Shown: piece by piece, positions 11,185-27,812 of the stretch
How positions within the stretch are numbered: position 1 is the stretch's first letter
Layout: each line of letters starts with the position of its first letter
From: Salpingoeca rosetta
Lineage: Eukaryota; Opisthokonta; Choanoflagellata; Craspedida; Salpingoecidae
Direction of reading: 5' to 3'
Assembly: GCF_000188695.1 (NCBI RefSeq)
Contig: NW_004754903.1
Location: 446,366 to 474,177, forward strand
Length of the DNA: 27,812 nt
Made by a program: the position numbers and the translations under genes
The notes under the pieces: generated by a model
What the model was told of the DNA's origin: nothing
Databases searched by the model: none
Seen by the model: only the letters and a program-made list of their open reading frames with translations

Positions 11185-11680
11185 AGGGTGGAACCACAGT
11201 GTTGAGGGGTGGTAGTGGAGGTGGTGGTGCTGCCGGCGGCTCGCTGCGCGTGTGTGCTTGGGCTCAAGACACAGGTGAGAAAGTGCTGTGCAGATGAGTG
11301 CAAAGCAAGCGCACCTCCACAACAGCACAGGCGAGGAATAGTAAAGAATACAACACAAGAACACAAGAACACACGGCAACACCACCAAGGCACGCTTGCT
11401 CGCACCACTGAGTTGCGTGCGCGGCGACATGGCAAAGGCGCGTGTCACCAGGCAAACCAGCCACCGTTGGCCGTGGCGAAGGTCGCGCGAGTGGGCCACG
11501 CCGCTGTTTCAAAAACAGTGGCAAGTGAGCGTTGCAGTGCAAACCACACGGTTCACCTGCACTTCACCGCCCATTCGCAACACACAGCCAAGCCAATAAT
11601 GGAAAGCAAGCCGGCACAACACGCTCGGTGTTGGAGTGCTCACTGTGCAACCGCCGCCATCTCCAAACAACCCTGATGCC

Positions 11681-11735
11681 ACTGAATTCAGTCATCGGTG
11701 TAACACTGAATTCAGTTTTGTCACTTCAATTCAGT
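11681..11735. promoter_or_regulatory. Cluster of three ACTGAATTCAGT-type palindromes
   Basis: Two perfect copies of the 12-bp palindrome ACTGAATTCAGT lie at 11681-11692 and 11705-11716, 24 bp apart start to start. A third, degenerate copy (CTTCAATTCAGT) lies at 11724-11735. They sit in unique sequence about 375-430 bp upstream of the DEG9-type start codon. Spaced palindromes suggest binding by a dimeric regulator; the factor is unknown. Confidence 0.4.
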
Positions 11736-12109
11736 CCCACGTGAAATCTCACACAGTTTTTGTTGGAGGTGTTGTTGCTCTGATAGTTGTTGCGTGTTCA
11801 GTGGCGTGAACGATGATGAGCGTGGTGATGATGGTTGCGAAGAGTGGTGCCAGTGGCCAGAGTGACCGCGTTTGAGTGGTGAGGTGTGTGTGTTTGGATA
11901 TGTGTGCTAGAATGTTGAATACCCACACTGGTGTCGTGTGGAGATCTCACCGCTCAACATGACAAACTCACACATACACACACACTTTTGTTTTGTGTGC
12001 AGGCACGATATTCACACGCTTTCGTTGGCAACGCTGAACAACCACGGAGCACGCGCGCACACATACAACCAGCACCAACACCAGTAACACCAGCAACAGC
12101 ACCGATACC

Positions 12110-18760
<6,651 letters not shown>

Positions 18761-19364
18761 GCAGCATGTGAGCAGCACACTTGCAGCAGCAATAGTCGTG
18801 GGCTGGCTGTGCATGGCATAGGGCGGTTTACTCATCGCATGTGCTTGCTTGTGTGTATGTTGTATGTGTGTGTGTGTGTGTGTGTGCGTGTGAACTTACA
18901 GTTGGTGTTATGTTAGATTGATGTTCGTTTACTGTTGTGAACGTGAGTCTGTGCTCTGTCCATTCGACCTTTTTTTCCCCTTTGGCTGCCAGTGTCAGTG
19001 TCACATGTGGGCGACACGTGCCCATCATGCGTGAAGGTCGCGGCTGCGTCAACACACGCACTTCAGTGCATTGCCGTTGTCGGTGGTGAATTACACAGGT
19101 GGCAAGCTGATCAGCACCCGAATGCGAATGGAAGAAAGAAGAGAGAGAGAGAGGGAGAGGGAGAGAGAGCAGGGGGGGGGGTGCAGTTTGTACAAGGTGT
19201 GCACGCCTTTTGCGAGTAGTACACATGGGAAGGCTTGATGTGAAGACAAAGATGTGTACATGTGTTGATGGTGGTGGCTGTGCTAGTCGGCGTGAGGTTT
19301 GGACAGTTGCGGGTCTTGCGGGATGGCGAGCAGCATCTGACGGGTTTGGGAAGGGGGCAAGCGA

Positions 19365-19437
<73 letters not shown>

Positions 19438-19616
19438 CCTGCACTGAACCTGACAACAGACCCTGGAGTTACAGAGGTGAGCATTGTGTGACAAACGTTG
19501 CATGAGACAGGGGTTACACGCAGATAAATATCAGCTTCCTCCGTTTCCTAGGCCATACACATCGCACGCCCACACACACACACACACCCTTGTTAACAAT
19601 AAAACACGATACTCAC
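18761..19616. other. Convergent intergenic region after the DEG9-type gene
   Basis: This region probably holds the 3' UTR of the DEG9-type gene and perhaps the last coding or 3' UTR sequence of TMEM231 (minus strand). It contains GA-rich sequence near 19139-19168 and (TG)n at 19368-19436. At its right border, the minus strand reads GTGAGTATC directly out of the gap (19616-19608), a strong donor, which suggests that a TMEM231 exon lies inside the gap. I could not place a convincing TMEM231 C-terminal exon here. Confidence 0.5.
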
Positions 19617-20312
19617 NNNNNNNNNNNNNNNNNNNNNNNNNNNNNNNNNNNNNNNNNNNNNNNNNNNNNNNNNNNNNNNNNNNNNNNNNNNNNNNNNNNN
19701 NNNNNNNNNNNNNNNNNNNNNNNNNNNNNNNNNNNNNNNNNNNNNNNNNNNNNNNNNNNNNNNNNNNNNNNNNNNNNNNNNNNNNNNNNNNNNNNNNNNN
19801 NNNNNNNNNNNNNNNNNNNNNNNNNNNNNNNNNNNNNNNNNNNNNNNNNNNNNNNNNNNNNNNNNNNNNNNNNNNNNNNNNNNNNNNNNNNNNNNNNNNN
19901 NNNNNNNNNNNNNNNNNNNNNNNNNNNNNNNNNNNNNNNNNNNNNNNNNNNNNNNNNNNNNNNNNNNNNNNNNNNNNNNNNNNNNNNNNNNNNNNNNNNN
20001 NNNNNNNNNNNNNNNNNNNNNNNNNNNNNNNNNNNNNNNNNNNNNNNNNNNNNNNNNNNNNNNNNNNNNNNNNNNNNNNNNNNNNNNNNNNNNNNNNNNN
20101 NNNNNNNNNNNNNNNNNNNNNNNNNNNNNNNNNNNNNNNNNNNNNNNNNNNNNNNNNNNNNNNNNNNNNNNNNNNNNNNNNNNNNNNNNNNNNNNNNNNN
20201 NNNNNNNNNNNNNNNNNNNNNNNNNNNNNNNNNNNNNNNNNNNNNNNNNNNNNNNNNNNNNNNNNNNNNNNNNNNNNNNNNNNNNNNNNNNNNNNNNNNN
20301 NNNNNNNNNNNN
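19617..20312. other. Assembly gap, 696 N
   Basis: A run of undetermined bases lies between a donor-like sequence on the minus strand and a (GTC)n/(TG)n tract on the right. It falls where the 3' exons of TMEM231 are expected. Frames reported through it are meaningless. Confidence 0.99.
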
Positions 20313-20324
20313 GGTCCGTCGTCG

Positions 20325-20431
<107 letters not shown>

Positions 20432-20522
20432 AGGTTCGCAGAGGGCGTGAACATCTGACAGAAGTGATGGCCGTTCCCTTGAAACCAATCCAATACACAC
20501 AATCAACTGCTCACGCACTCAC

Positions 20523-21536
20523 GCTTCTGAAATGTACGCGAGACTCTGCATTGTCATATCGGCGGCGTCCTGTCCAGCATCCATTTCAAGCAATGTCATG
20601 GCGAGCAGCAAGCAACGCGCAGAGTAAGATTTCCATGCCATCTCTTGCGCTCTTGTGCTCGCGCATAACCAAATCACGCACACATGCGCACGCGCGCACG
20701 CGCGTGCAAGGCTTCAAAAGACAATCTTCTTCTTCCTTCCACCTCCCATCGTAACACGGCCGCACCTGCAGCTCGTAGGAGAAGCCGAGCATAAGGTTCA
20801 CGGAGGCCACGTGCTCTGTACCGAGCAGCGGCAGCGAAATGTCAATCTCCAGGTCCTCCGGTCTCCCATCAAAGTTTGCATCACGCTCACGCGCCTGTCA
20901 CAACAGCAATGACAACAATGACAGCAGCAACAGCAGCAACAGCCCAGGTAAGAGGATGCGACGTGCTGCGAAACGCGTGTGGCGCACGGTTGCACATTTC
21001 AACCTCAGCCCACTTCCACCCACTAGCATATGTACTCAAGCACACGACGCAGTCAGAGAGCATCGCGGCAGTACCGTAACGACGGGAAAGCGGAGCGCAT
21101 CTCCCAGCATGGCGTTGATTTCGGGAATGGATGTCCACGTCATGATGGGCAGGCCGGCCGAGTCCAGCGCCGTGACCACAATCTCATTCTGGAAGAAGAC
21201 CAGCGGATCCTCCCTGTACGTGGCTTCCTCCAGCAGGAAACCTGTGAATACACCACCAAAACAGGGCAAAAGGATGGGACAGGAAATGAGACAGGAAGTG
21301 TGTGTGTGTGTGTGCGAATGAAAAGAACAACCACAAATGAAGCACAAGGAACGCACGCACGTGTTTTCAAACACGCACACACATGCACACAACCATGTCT
21401 GACCTCCGGTTCGAATGCAGACGAGCAGAGGGGCGACGACGATGATGACCAGGCCCAAGAAGGCGCACAGCCCTGCCCCACTGCATGGCCCAGCATGCCA
21501 TCGCCTCTCCAAAGGCTCCGCCAACACACAAACCAT
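20523..21536 (-). CDS. TMEM231: TMEM231, ciliary transition-zone membrane protein (5' four exons; rest in gap)
   Basis: Exons on the minus strand: 21536-21404, 21241-21075, 20894-20766 and 20569-20523, joined in phases 1, 0 and 0; the fourth ends in phase 2 at a GTGAGT donor. The 158 complete codons start MVCVLAEPLERRWHAGPCSG, then a transmembrane helix at about 22-42 (GLCAFLGLVIIVVAPLLVCI). Exon 2 carries TYREDPLVFFQNEIVV and SIPEINAMLGDALRFPVV; exon 3 carries NFDGRPEDLEIDISL, LLGTEHVASVNLMLGFSYEL; exon 4 carries ADMTMQSLAYISEA. Each has a counterpart in the same order in vertebrate TMEM231. The protein belongs to the B9/MKS complex that gates membrane-protein entry at the ciliary base. The second transmembrane helix and the C-terminus are missing because of the gap, not necessarily because of mutation. 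Confidence 0.88.
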
Positions 21537-21556
21537 GTCCGTGTGCGATGTGTGCG

Positions 21557-21599
<43 letters not shown>

Positions 21600-21692
21600 G
21601 GTGAGCAGCGGCGACCGTTGCTGAAATTCGATGAATGATTTCGCGATTCTTCCAAACTTCCACCACCAAAACAACAAGGAAGACAAAAGACG
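21537..21692. promoter_or_regulatory. Short bidirectional promoter between TMEM231 and HAUS1
   Basis: Only 156 bp lie between the two ATG codons. The TMEM231 half is a (TG)n run (21559-21598 on plus); the HAUS1 half is A/C-rich (CCACCACCAAAACAACAAGG). Both start codons have ATGG context. There is no room for two independent full promoters, so shared control is likely. Confidence 0.6.
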
Positions 21693-23283
21693 ATGGCGAC
21701 GTTGGCAGAACAGTACACGGAGGTGCGGGGACGGCGGTGTTGTGTGTCGTTTCTTTCTGGTAATGGGTTCGTGATGTTGGGCCTCGCCTCCTTTGACCCG
21801 TTCAGTGACATTCACAAAACATCGCTGTCATTGTGCAGGTGAAAGACTGGCTGCAAGAGCTGTTTCGTGACGAGGATGACGTGCCCCCGTTTGACAACAA
21901 TGCAGCCACGATCCAAGGTGTGCGTGTGTTGGGTGTGTTGTGTGTCTGTGTGTTGTGTGTGTGTGTGTGTGTGTCTACGTGTGTTGTGTGTGTGTGTGTG
22001 TCTCTGTGTGTGTGTGTCTCTGTGTGTGTGTGTGTCTACGTGTGTTGTGTGTTTACTGTGTTTGTGTGTGTGTGTGTGTGTTTTCCATGTGTGTTTTTGA
22101 ATGTGTTCCGTGCATTAATGAGCGACGGAAGAAGGCATCGTTGCACATTGCACCCTAACACTGCTGCCCCTTGCTTGCTGAATGTAGCGTTGTATTCCTT
22201 ATGTCGGGAGAGCAAGAAGACCGATGCCATGGCAGAAGCCGCAACCACAGATGCAACTAAGCGGGCGCAGGAGTACAGATTAGGAAGTGCGCAGCTCACA
22301 AGCTTGCTCGATTCCGTTGGTGTCTCCGAAAACGCTCTCACTCCCACAGGTAACGTGACACTGTGTTCCGGCTGCTGTTGTTGTGCTCGTTGTGACTTGT
22401 GAAAGTGTCGTCGTTGTTCCCCATGGCCCAGTTCTTAAAGTGACAGTGCTTTCCCTCTGCTTTTATGTTGCACATGACTGTTTTAGGGCGTGAGGCCTTG
22501 GATGCTCTCGTTGAAACGCAACTTCAGTTGCAAACACGCGACAACGACGGATACACGTAAGAGTATGTTGTTCTTGATGTTCTTGTTGTTCTTGTTGTTG
22601 TTGTTGTTGTTGTTCTTCTTCTTGTTGTTGTTGTTGTTCTTCTTGTTGTTGTTGTTGTTGTTGCTGTTCTTGTTGTTGTTGTTGTTGCTGTTCTTGTTGC
22701 TCTTGGTCTTGTTGTTGCTCTTGTCCAATGTTTTTGCATGCACCGATGCCATCGCATTCAGCCATGCGTTCCTGCCTCACTGTGCAATGTCGCTGCTGAA
22801 CCTCTACATCGCTGCCGTGCCTGCAAGCATCATGGCGGGCGTAAGCCATCACGAGGGCCAGCGGCATGCGGCGCGCCACGCGCACGCGCGCGCGGCAGAA
22901 AGACTTCAGAGAACACAAACTGCATGTGCACAAGCACAACGCCGACTCAACGCCACAACAAAGTGCGTGTGTACGTGTGTGTGCGTGTGTGTTTGTGTCT
23001 GCACAACAGCAAGTTGTACGACTGTATCTTCTTCCTCCGCAGTCCTTGACCACCACCGCTTCTTCCACAAACCACCACTCTAACACTCCCCCACTTCCCG
23101 CGTGCTGCAGGGTGTGCGATGATCTCTCACGCGGCAAGACGGCGGCTGCTGTTGATGCGCGCTGGCGGGAGGCGGATGTGCAGCAGCAGCTCGAGGCCGT
23201 CGCAGACACCAAGCGCTCCCTCACACACAGAGAGGTGTGTGAATGTGTGTGTGTGGGGGTGTGTGGGTGTGTCTGTGTGTGTC

Positions 23284-23323
<40 letters not shown>

Positions 23324-23916
23324 GGTGTGTGTGTGTGTGTGTGTGTGTCTGCTTGTGTGTGTGTGTGTGTGGGTGTGTGTGTCGGTGTGTGGGTGTGTGG
23401 GTGTGTCTGCGTGTGTCGGTGTGTGGGTGTGTGGGTGTGTCTGCGTGTGTGTCTGCTTGTCTGCTTGTCTGTCTATCTTTGTGTATGTGAGTGTATCCTT
23501 ATCCGTCTGTCTGTCCGCGTCGCTGTCCTTAAGGCATTCAGGCTGTTTGTCCGTGCCTTGTTCTGTTGCAATTCACTGACCCACACCCGCCTTTCCTTCC
23601 CCCCATCTTCGTTTCGTTTTCGCTTCGTTCCGTGTGCAGGCTCACCTGGAGCGTCTCGGTTTCTCCAGCGACATTATGCACAACAACTTGCAGCAGCTGC
23701 AACAGGTGAGGCACCGTGCCTCCCATGCGCACACATGCACACACGCAATCTAGGCAGTCATCTCCAAGGAAATGTTGTGGGGCAGCTGCTTCCTCGTTCA
23801 CACTTCACCTCCCAATGCTTCTTCCCTCTTTTTCAGGCTACGGCAGCCATTCAGCGCGAGTGCGATGCCCTCGAGCAACAGCTCCAGGCCGTACAACCAC
23901 TACCCAAGGTGGGCAG

Positions 23917-23959
<43 letters not shown>

Positions 23960-24160
23960 GTGTTGTGTCTAATAGTTTTTTGCCCACATATCCGCTCCCT
24001 CCCTCCATCAATCACTCACACGGATACTCCCTCCCTCCCTCACCCACACCCCCCCCCGCCCTTGTAGGATGTGCGAGAAGCGCGCGTGTATCTGGAGCGT
24101 GCGCGGCTACGGCGGCAACAGCTCGTGGACAAGCTCAAGGCAAACTTTGATCACATGTAG
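21693..24160 (+). CDS. HAUS1: HAUS1, augmin complex subunit 1, nine exons
   Basis: Exons: 21693-21722, 21839-21917, 22188-22349, 22487-22556, 22762-22962, 23111-23234, 23640-23705, 23837-23908 and 24068-24160. All phases close (0, 1, 1, 2, 2, 0, 0, 0) and give 298 residues, against about 278 in human. The N-terminus MATLAEQYTEVKDWLQELFR...VPPFDNNAATIQ matches the HAUS1 start; exons 3 and 4 carry SLLDSVGVSENALTPTGREA and TQLQLQTRDND; the C-terminal exons form coiled coil, ending VDKLKANFDHM, close to the VDMM end of HAUS1. Augmin (eight subunits) recruits gamma-tubulin to existing microtubules to branch new ones in spindles and near centrosomes. Exon 5 is the least certain: its middle is Ala/His-rich and a GTAAGC at 22840 could be another donor, but the frame through it is open and both ends fit. 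Confidence 0.87.
22557..22761 (+). repeat. (TTG)n/(TTC)n repeat filling intron 4 of HAUS1
   Basis: From about 22568 to 22725 the intron is a mix of TTG and TTC units (Gln/Asn or Leu/Phe runs in translation). It ends in CATCGCATTCAG. On the coding strand it acts as a long T-rich tract upstream of the acceptor. Confidence 0.88.
23235..23480 (+). repeat. TG / TGTGGG / TCTG compound repeat in intron 6 of HAUS1
   Basis: TG-rich repeat with GGGTGTG and CTGCTTGTC variants begins right at the donor GTGTGTGAATG. The GGG-containing units (about 23253-23435) are spaced closely. The intron spans 23235-23639. Confidence 0.85.
23919..23957 (+). repeat. (TG)n in intron 8 of HAUS1
   Basis: About 20 perfect TG units begin 10 bp after the donor GTGGGC at 23909. 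The intron (23909-24067) ends in a C-rich tract before CTTGTAG. Confidence 0.9.
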
Positions 24161-24195
24161 CAGCAGCTGATGTGCCGTTGCAGTCACGCATACAC

Positions 24196-24232
<37 letters not shown>

Positions 24233-24417
24233 CTCTCTCTCGTTATGCGGCGCTAAGGCTCCTGAGCCAAGAGCTTCCATTCGACGCTCGTGTGCTAGAA
24301 GTCAAATCGACCCTGGCTGGCCCATGTAAAAGTCGTGGCAGGCTCTGGGACTCGTAATAATCGGGACAGGAAAGACCGAAGCTTTTTTGATCCCTTCAAA
24401 TAATGACAGCAAGTTCC

Positions 24418-24512
<95 letters not shown>

Positions 24513-25397
24513 TGTTGAGCAAAGCTCTCGCAGTGTACAAACCTTGCAAACAACAGTGCCACCAGACCACCAAACACAAACGCACGTCCACACCAACCGC
24601 AACCAACATGCCTGCCACTGTCACAACATTACATTGCTCATTGACCCGACGTCATCAGTCAGTTACACACGCACGACGGAACGATGCCTCGTTTGTCAAA
24701 GGCATGCATTGTATGTATGCCTACCTTTACCTTGCTTGCTCTCTTCCTCGCTTGCGTTGCTGTGCACGTGCGTGCATGTACGCATTGAGAGCAGCCGTGT
24801 CCGTTGTGTGTCGGTTGTGGCCGTTGTCACGAACGACAACGAACGTTCCCTTGACGTTCACGAAGGGTTGTTGATATCTTCCCGAAAGTTTCCCGATCCA
24901 CCCTTTTTCTTCAAACGCCCACAACCACAACCACAACAAAACTCTCTCGGCGAAACAAAGCACCACACGATGCGATGCGCCGCCTACGCACCCACAAACC
25001 AAAACACACCCTCTCACATGCACTCATTCACACAGCAGCCAGCCAGTCGTCAGTCAGTCAGGCTCACACGCACACCACGGACAGATACGCACTGCACCTC
25101 GCTGCTCTGAGATAAGAAAATCTGGCACTCGCACTCGCATTCAGTCAAGGCAGTCACTTTCCATACACAACCGACGAGCAACTACCCAGCACCTGCGGCC
25201 AAACCAACACAGCAAGCAGTCGCTTGCAAACACATAATATGATGAAGAGCAGAGGGTCTGCGCTCAACACAAGTGCAACTGCAACGGCACTAGCACCACT
25301 GATACCAACAACGGCAAAAAGAAGAGGAGCGCCAAGGCCAACAACACTTGCAGCAGAGAAGTACACAAGCAAGCGTGCCGCCTCGTTGGCCTCCGCA
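24161..25397. other. Intergenic region between HAUS1 and the sulfatase gene
   Basis: This 1.2-kb tandem intergenic region holds the HAUS1 3' UTR and the sulfatase promoter and 5' UTR. It contains (CA)n then CT at 24189-24241 and again (CA)n(CT)n at 24418-24509. No canonical AATAAA follows HAUS1. An ATG at 25239 is in frame with the sulfatase and would add 53 residues if used. I see no other gene. Confidence 0.7.
24418..24509 (+). repeat. (CA)n(CT)n compound microsatellite
   Basis: About 20 CA units are followed directly by about 24 CT units with one CTAT interruption. A similar shorter CA-CT pair lies at 24189-24241, so the two may be related by duplication or reflect a common slippage mode. 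Confidence 0.88.
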
Positions 25398-27221
25398 ATG
25401 CCGGTGTCTCGTTCGGTTGTTGTGACAGCGCTGGTGACGACGGTGTTGGCGCTTTTGCTGGCAGCGGCACCGAGGAGTTGTGCCGCTGCCTCATCGGAGC
25501 GACCAAATGTCCTGATTCTGTTCTTGGACGATGTCGGTGCAGACCGGTTTCCGTTCTACGGGTCCAACATTGACGTGTCGCCCAACCTGAATGAGCTCTA
25601 CGAGCGAGCAGTGACGCTGGATGCGTTTTTCACCCAGCCCATCTGCGGCCCGTCGCGCGCGTGCCTCCTGAGCGGCCGCCTCACGTCCAACACAAAGGCG
25701 TACAGCAACGGGCACAAGCGGAACAAGGACTTTGACGAATCCGAGTGCACGTTGGGCTCTGTGTTCCAGCAGGCGGGCTACCGCACCGGCTTGTTTGGAA
25801 AGCTCCATGCTTCACACCCATACGTGAAGACGCTTGACACCAGCTGTGGCTTTGACACCTGGGCCGTTTGGGCCCGTCGAGGCCCTCGCTACCACAACTC
25901 AACGGTGCGACATGGTTGTGTGCGTGTGTGTGTGTGTGTGTGTTTGTTTGCGTCATGTGTGTTTGTGTGTGTGTATGTTTGTGGTGTTCTGGAGGGTGTT
26001 GTTTGCGTCTATGTGTGTGTGTGTGTGTGTGTGGTTTGTGTTTGTGTTTGCATGTATGTGTGTGCGTGTGTGTTGCCCGTTTGCTTGCTTTCCCTCCTTT
26101 TCCCTTTTCCCTCCCCCTCCTTCTCTCCCTTTCTGTGTCCAACGTGCATGCATGCATGCATGTACGTGTTCTCGCCCATGCCGTCCCTCACCCTTGCCAA
26201 ACCCACCCCCAACCTCCCCCACCCATTCATGTAGATTGAGACAAACATTGGCGAGGGCAACCTAACCTTTGATGGCCTCGTGGATGCCGTGCTTGATCCC
26301 GAGAGCGCATCTGTTCCACGCCGCGTCGCCCTCACCAACACGTACCACCCGCACCTGAACCGCGAGCTGGCAAAGGCCTTCATCTCCACCAGCGTCGCAG
26401 AGGACCAGAACTTCCTCCTGCACATGCCCATGATCCTGACCCACGGCCCATATGAGGACAAGCCGCAGGACCCCTCACTCCCGGCCGACATGGAGGCTGA
26501 GGAGGACAACGACGCGCTGTTCAACCAGCGGCTGATGGTCGCCGACGCCGTGGTGGGCGACATCCTGCGCCACATGGAGGTGGAGGGCGTGGCCAACAAC
26601 ACGATTGTCGTTGCCATGGGCGACAACGGCACGCCGCGCAAGTACTCGTCGATTGTCAACGGCGTCGAAACGCGCTCGGGCAAGCGCCACGCCGGGGAGA
26701 CCAAGGGCACGCGCGTGCCGTTCCTCCTCTTCGACCCGCGCCTCGGCACCACGCCCCGCACCGTGAAGCCCATCACCAGCATGGTTGACGTCCTGCCCAC
26801 GCTCATGGACGCCACGGGCGTGAATCAGTTGCCTGCAGGCAAGGACCCGCTGGATGGAACGAGCTTCTGGCCGCTCGTGACGGGCGAGTCGAAGCGGCGG
26901 CGACAGTGGTCCTTCCTCTTCTCCAAGACGCGCGCGCCGCACGCCGTGGTGCGCAACCGAAAGATCATCATCACCTCGGACGGCACCGTCTACCGCGAGC
27001 GCAAGTGGTACGATCCGGTGCAGATCACGCCCGAGGTGGTGTGCCGCAAGCGCAAGTACTTCCGCCGGTTCAAGAGCATGGTGAAAGAGGCGTGGAAGCT
27101 GGACATTGACGTGACCTTCCCAGGTTCCGACACCGCCTACCCGCCCAACTCCTGCTCCAAGATTGTCTGCAACGACGAGACAAGCCTGCCAGAGTGTGTC
27201 CCTGCATGCCCGTGCAAATGA
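25398..27221 (+). CDS. Secreted formylglycine-dependent sulfatase, two exons
   Basis: Exons are 25398-25904 and 26235-27221 (phase 0), giving 497 residues. The chosen ATG places a signal peptide at the N-terminus (MPVSRSVVVTALVTTVLALL, cleaved near residue 30). The alkaline-phosphatase-like sulfatase fold is marked by RPNVLILFLDDVG (metal ligands Asp44/45), the signature CGPSRACLLSGR with Cys83 as the residue converted to formylglycine, LFGKLH, THGPYED (His239), AMGDNG (Asp299, Asn300) and TKGTRVPF (Lys326). These cover the expected metal and sulfate ligands, so activity is likely. The signature has Ser where Thr is more usual before Gly-Arg. Several N-glycosylation sequons (NST at the exon junction, NLT, NNT) and a Cys-rich end fit a lumenal or secreted enzyme. 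The substrate (glycosaminoglycan or other sulfated glycan) cannot be read from sequence. Confidence 0.92.
25915..26072 (+). repeat. Imperfect TG repeat in the sulfatase intron
   Basis: TG-rich sequence with TTTG and TATG variants begins about 10 bp after the donor GTGCGA. The second half of the intron is C/T-rich (26091-26130), with a short (ATGC)n at about 26142-26161. Confidence 0.85.
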
Positions 27222-27657
27222 GAGCGTGTGCGTGGACACGCATCGAGATGAGGAGCGCCAACTGCTGCAGTTTTGGGACTGAGGGCCTCCTTATTTTGCA
27301 GTGTTGGGGTTTTTCGTCGATTCCCAATCCCCTTTCCCTCCCACACATGAACGCATGCATGCACATACACACACACACACACACACATATCTCATGTTTA
27401 TTCCTGTACTCTGTGCGTGTGCTCTTCGTTTCCCTGGCTGGCTGCCTGTCTTCGCGTCAATCAATCCGCCTACACATGTCCATAGATGACCCGTTAACCC
27501 ATCCTAGCATCCTGTTGCCCACAGACTTGTGCTCCCTCTTCGCGGCTCTCTTTCACATGTTCGTTCCTTTTCCAACACCGCGTTGATGTTGTTGCTGTTA
27601 CATGCACACACACAACGTGTCCTTAACGGTTCGATAGTTTTTGTCCTTCTCTTCGTC

Positions 27658-27663
27658 AATAAA
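27658..27663 (+). terminator. Poly(A) signal AATAAA, probably of the sulfatase gene
   Basis: A perfect hexamer lies 437 bp past the sulfatase stop codon and is followed by a GT-containing region. It is the only canonical plus-strand hexamer I found after that stop. Confidence 0.45.
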
Positions 27664-27712
27664 GCAAGTCAAGGATGAACCACTCGCTGCCGCTGACAGG
27701 GTTGGCTGCATG

Positions 27713-27718
27713 TTTATT
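27713..27718 (-). terminator. Poly(A) signal AATAAA on the minus strand
   Basis: A perfect hexamer on the opposite strand, about 50 bp from the plus-strand one, implies a minus-strand gene ending here with its body beyond the right edge. No coding sequence of it is seen in the window. Confidence 0.35.
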
Positions 27719-27812
27719 TGAAGACATGGGTGGGCTTGAAGAAGAGGGGGGGGGGAGGAGGGATTTGGCCGAGCATGCACACACACACACACACACACAC
27801 AGAAAAAGAGAG

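Larger units (their letters stand above)
10588..12109. other. Divergent intergenic region between the PA-TM-RING and DEG9-type genes
   Basis: The 1.5 kb between the two start codons holds both promoters. It includes (GGAT)n near 10808-10826, (GGAA)n at about 11149-11184, and three related ACTGAATTCAGT-type elements at 11681-11735. I saw no convincing gene: open frames on the minus strand (10804-11499) are low-complexity and lack recognisable domains. A possible 5' UTR acceptor, TTTTGTGTGCAG, ends near 12001, so the DEG9-type gene may have a non-coding first exon. Confidence 0.6.
27222..27812. other. 3' UTR of the sulfatase gene and convergent 3' region
   Basis: No gene is visible. There is a short (CA)n at 27366-27387, AATAAA on plus at 27658-27663, AATAAA on minus at 27718-27713, a G run near 27745-27756 and (CA)n at 27777-27800. 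Confidence 0.65.

Noticed and set aside
10804..11499. Minus-strand frame of 231 codons upstream of the PA-TM-RING gene
   Set aside because: It includes a SFLPSFLPSF repeat from the GGAA microsatellite and shows no domain; other overlapping frames are equally open.
19200..19260. Possible last TMEM231 exon on the minus strand (HIFVFTSSLPMCTTRKRR)
   Set aside because: It has a weak resemblance to the TMEM231 C-terminus, but no convincing acceptor or phase, and continues into low complexity. Not strong enough to annotate.
21404..21420. GGTTCGAATGC, resembling a tRNA B box
   Set aside because: It lies inside TMEM231 exon 1 and no cloverleaf or A box can be built around it.

Overview
This is a stretch of eukaryotic nuclear chromosome. 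It shows spliceosomal GT...AG introns, a GC-rich coding bias, no operons, one assembly gap of 696 N, and many TG/CA microsatellites that sit almost entirely in introns and intergenic DNA. The gene content (a ciliary transition-zone protein, an augmin subunit, a PA-TM-RING ubiquitin ligase, a formylglycine-type sulfatase) together with gene bodies interrupted by roughly 40-700 nt introns fits a flagellated holozoan protist. A choanoflagellate such as Salpingoeca is my best guess, but this rests on overall character, not on a species-specific marker.

Layout, left to right: (1) <1-3088, minus: a large mitochondrially targeted pentatricopeptide-like (PPR) protein, running off the left edge. (2) 3380-4655, plus: a three-exon gene resembling the complex I assembly factor NDUFAF4, head-to-head with the PPR gene. 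(3) 5200-10587, minus: an intronless 1795-residue PA-TM-RING-H2 ubiquitin ligase with very long low-complexity regions. (4) 12110-18760, plus: a 19-exon DEG9-type HtrA serine protease of 659 residues with intact His/Asp/Ser triad and an acidic/basic nuclear-type tail. (5) about 19617-21536, minus: TMEM231, whose first four exons are readable and whose 3' part falls in the gap. (6) 21693-24160, plus: HAUS1, nine exons, 298 residues, head-to-head with TMEM231. (7) 25398-27221, plus: a secreted sulfatase, two exons, 497 residues. (8) The right edge carries facing poly(A) signals, suggesting that an unseen minus-strand gene ends just there.

For genes 2, 4, 5 and 6 I assembled exon models by hand. 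Splice phases close at every junction: the NDUFAF4-like, DEG9 and HAUS1 models each give one uninterrupted frame ending in a stop, and TMEM231 stays open through four exons.

The genes do not form a pathway. Two divergent pairs are nevertheless functionally suggestive: PPR with NDUFAF4-like (both mitochondrial) and TMEM231 with HAUS1 (cilium and centrosome/spindle), the latter with only 156 bp between start codons. I saw no CRISPR array, transposon, tRNA, rRNA or prokaryote-like system. I do not think the window holds a new multi-gene system; the interest lies in promoter sharing, the nuclear Deg protease, the giant intronless ligase and the intron microsatellites.
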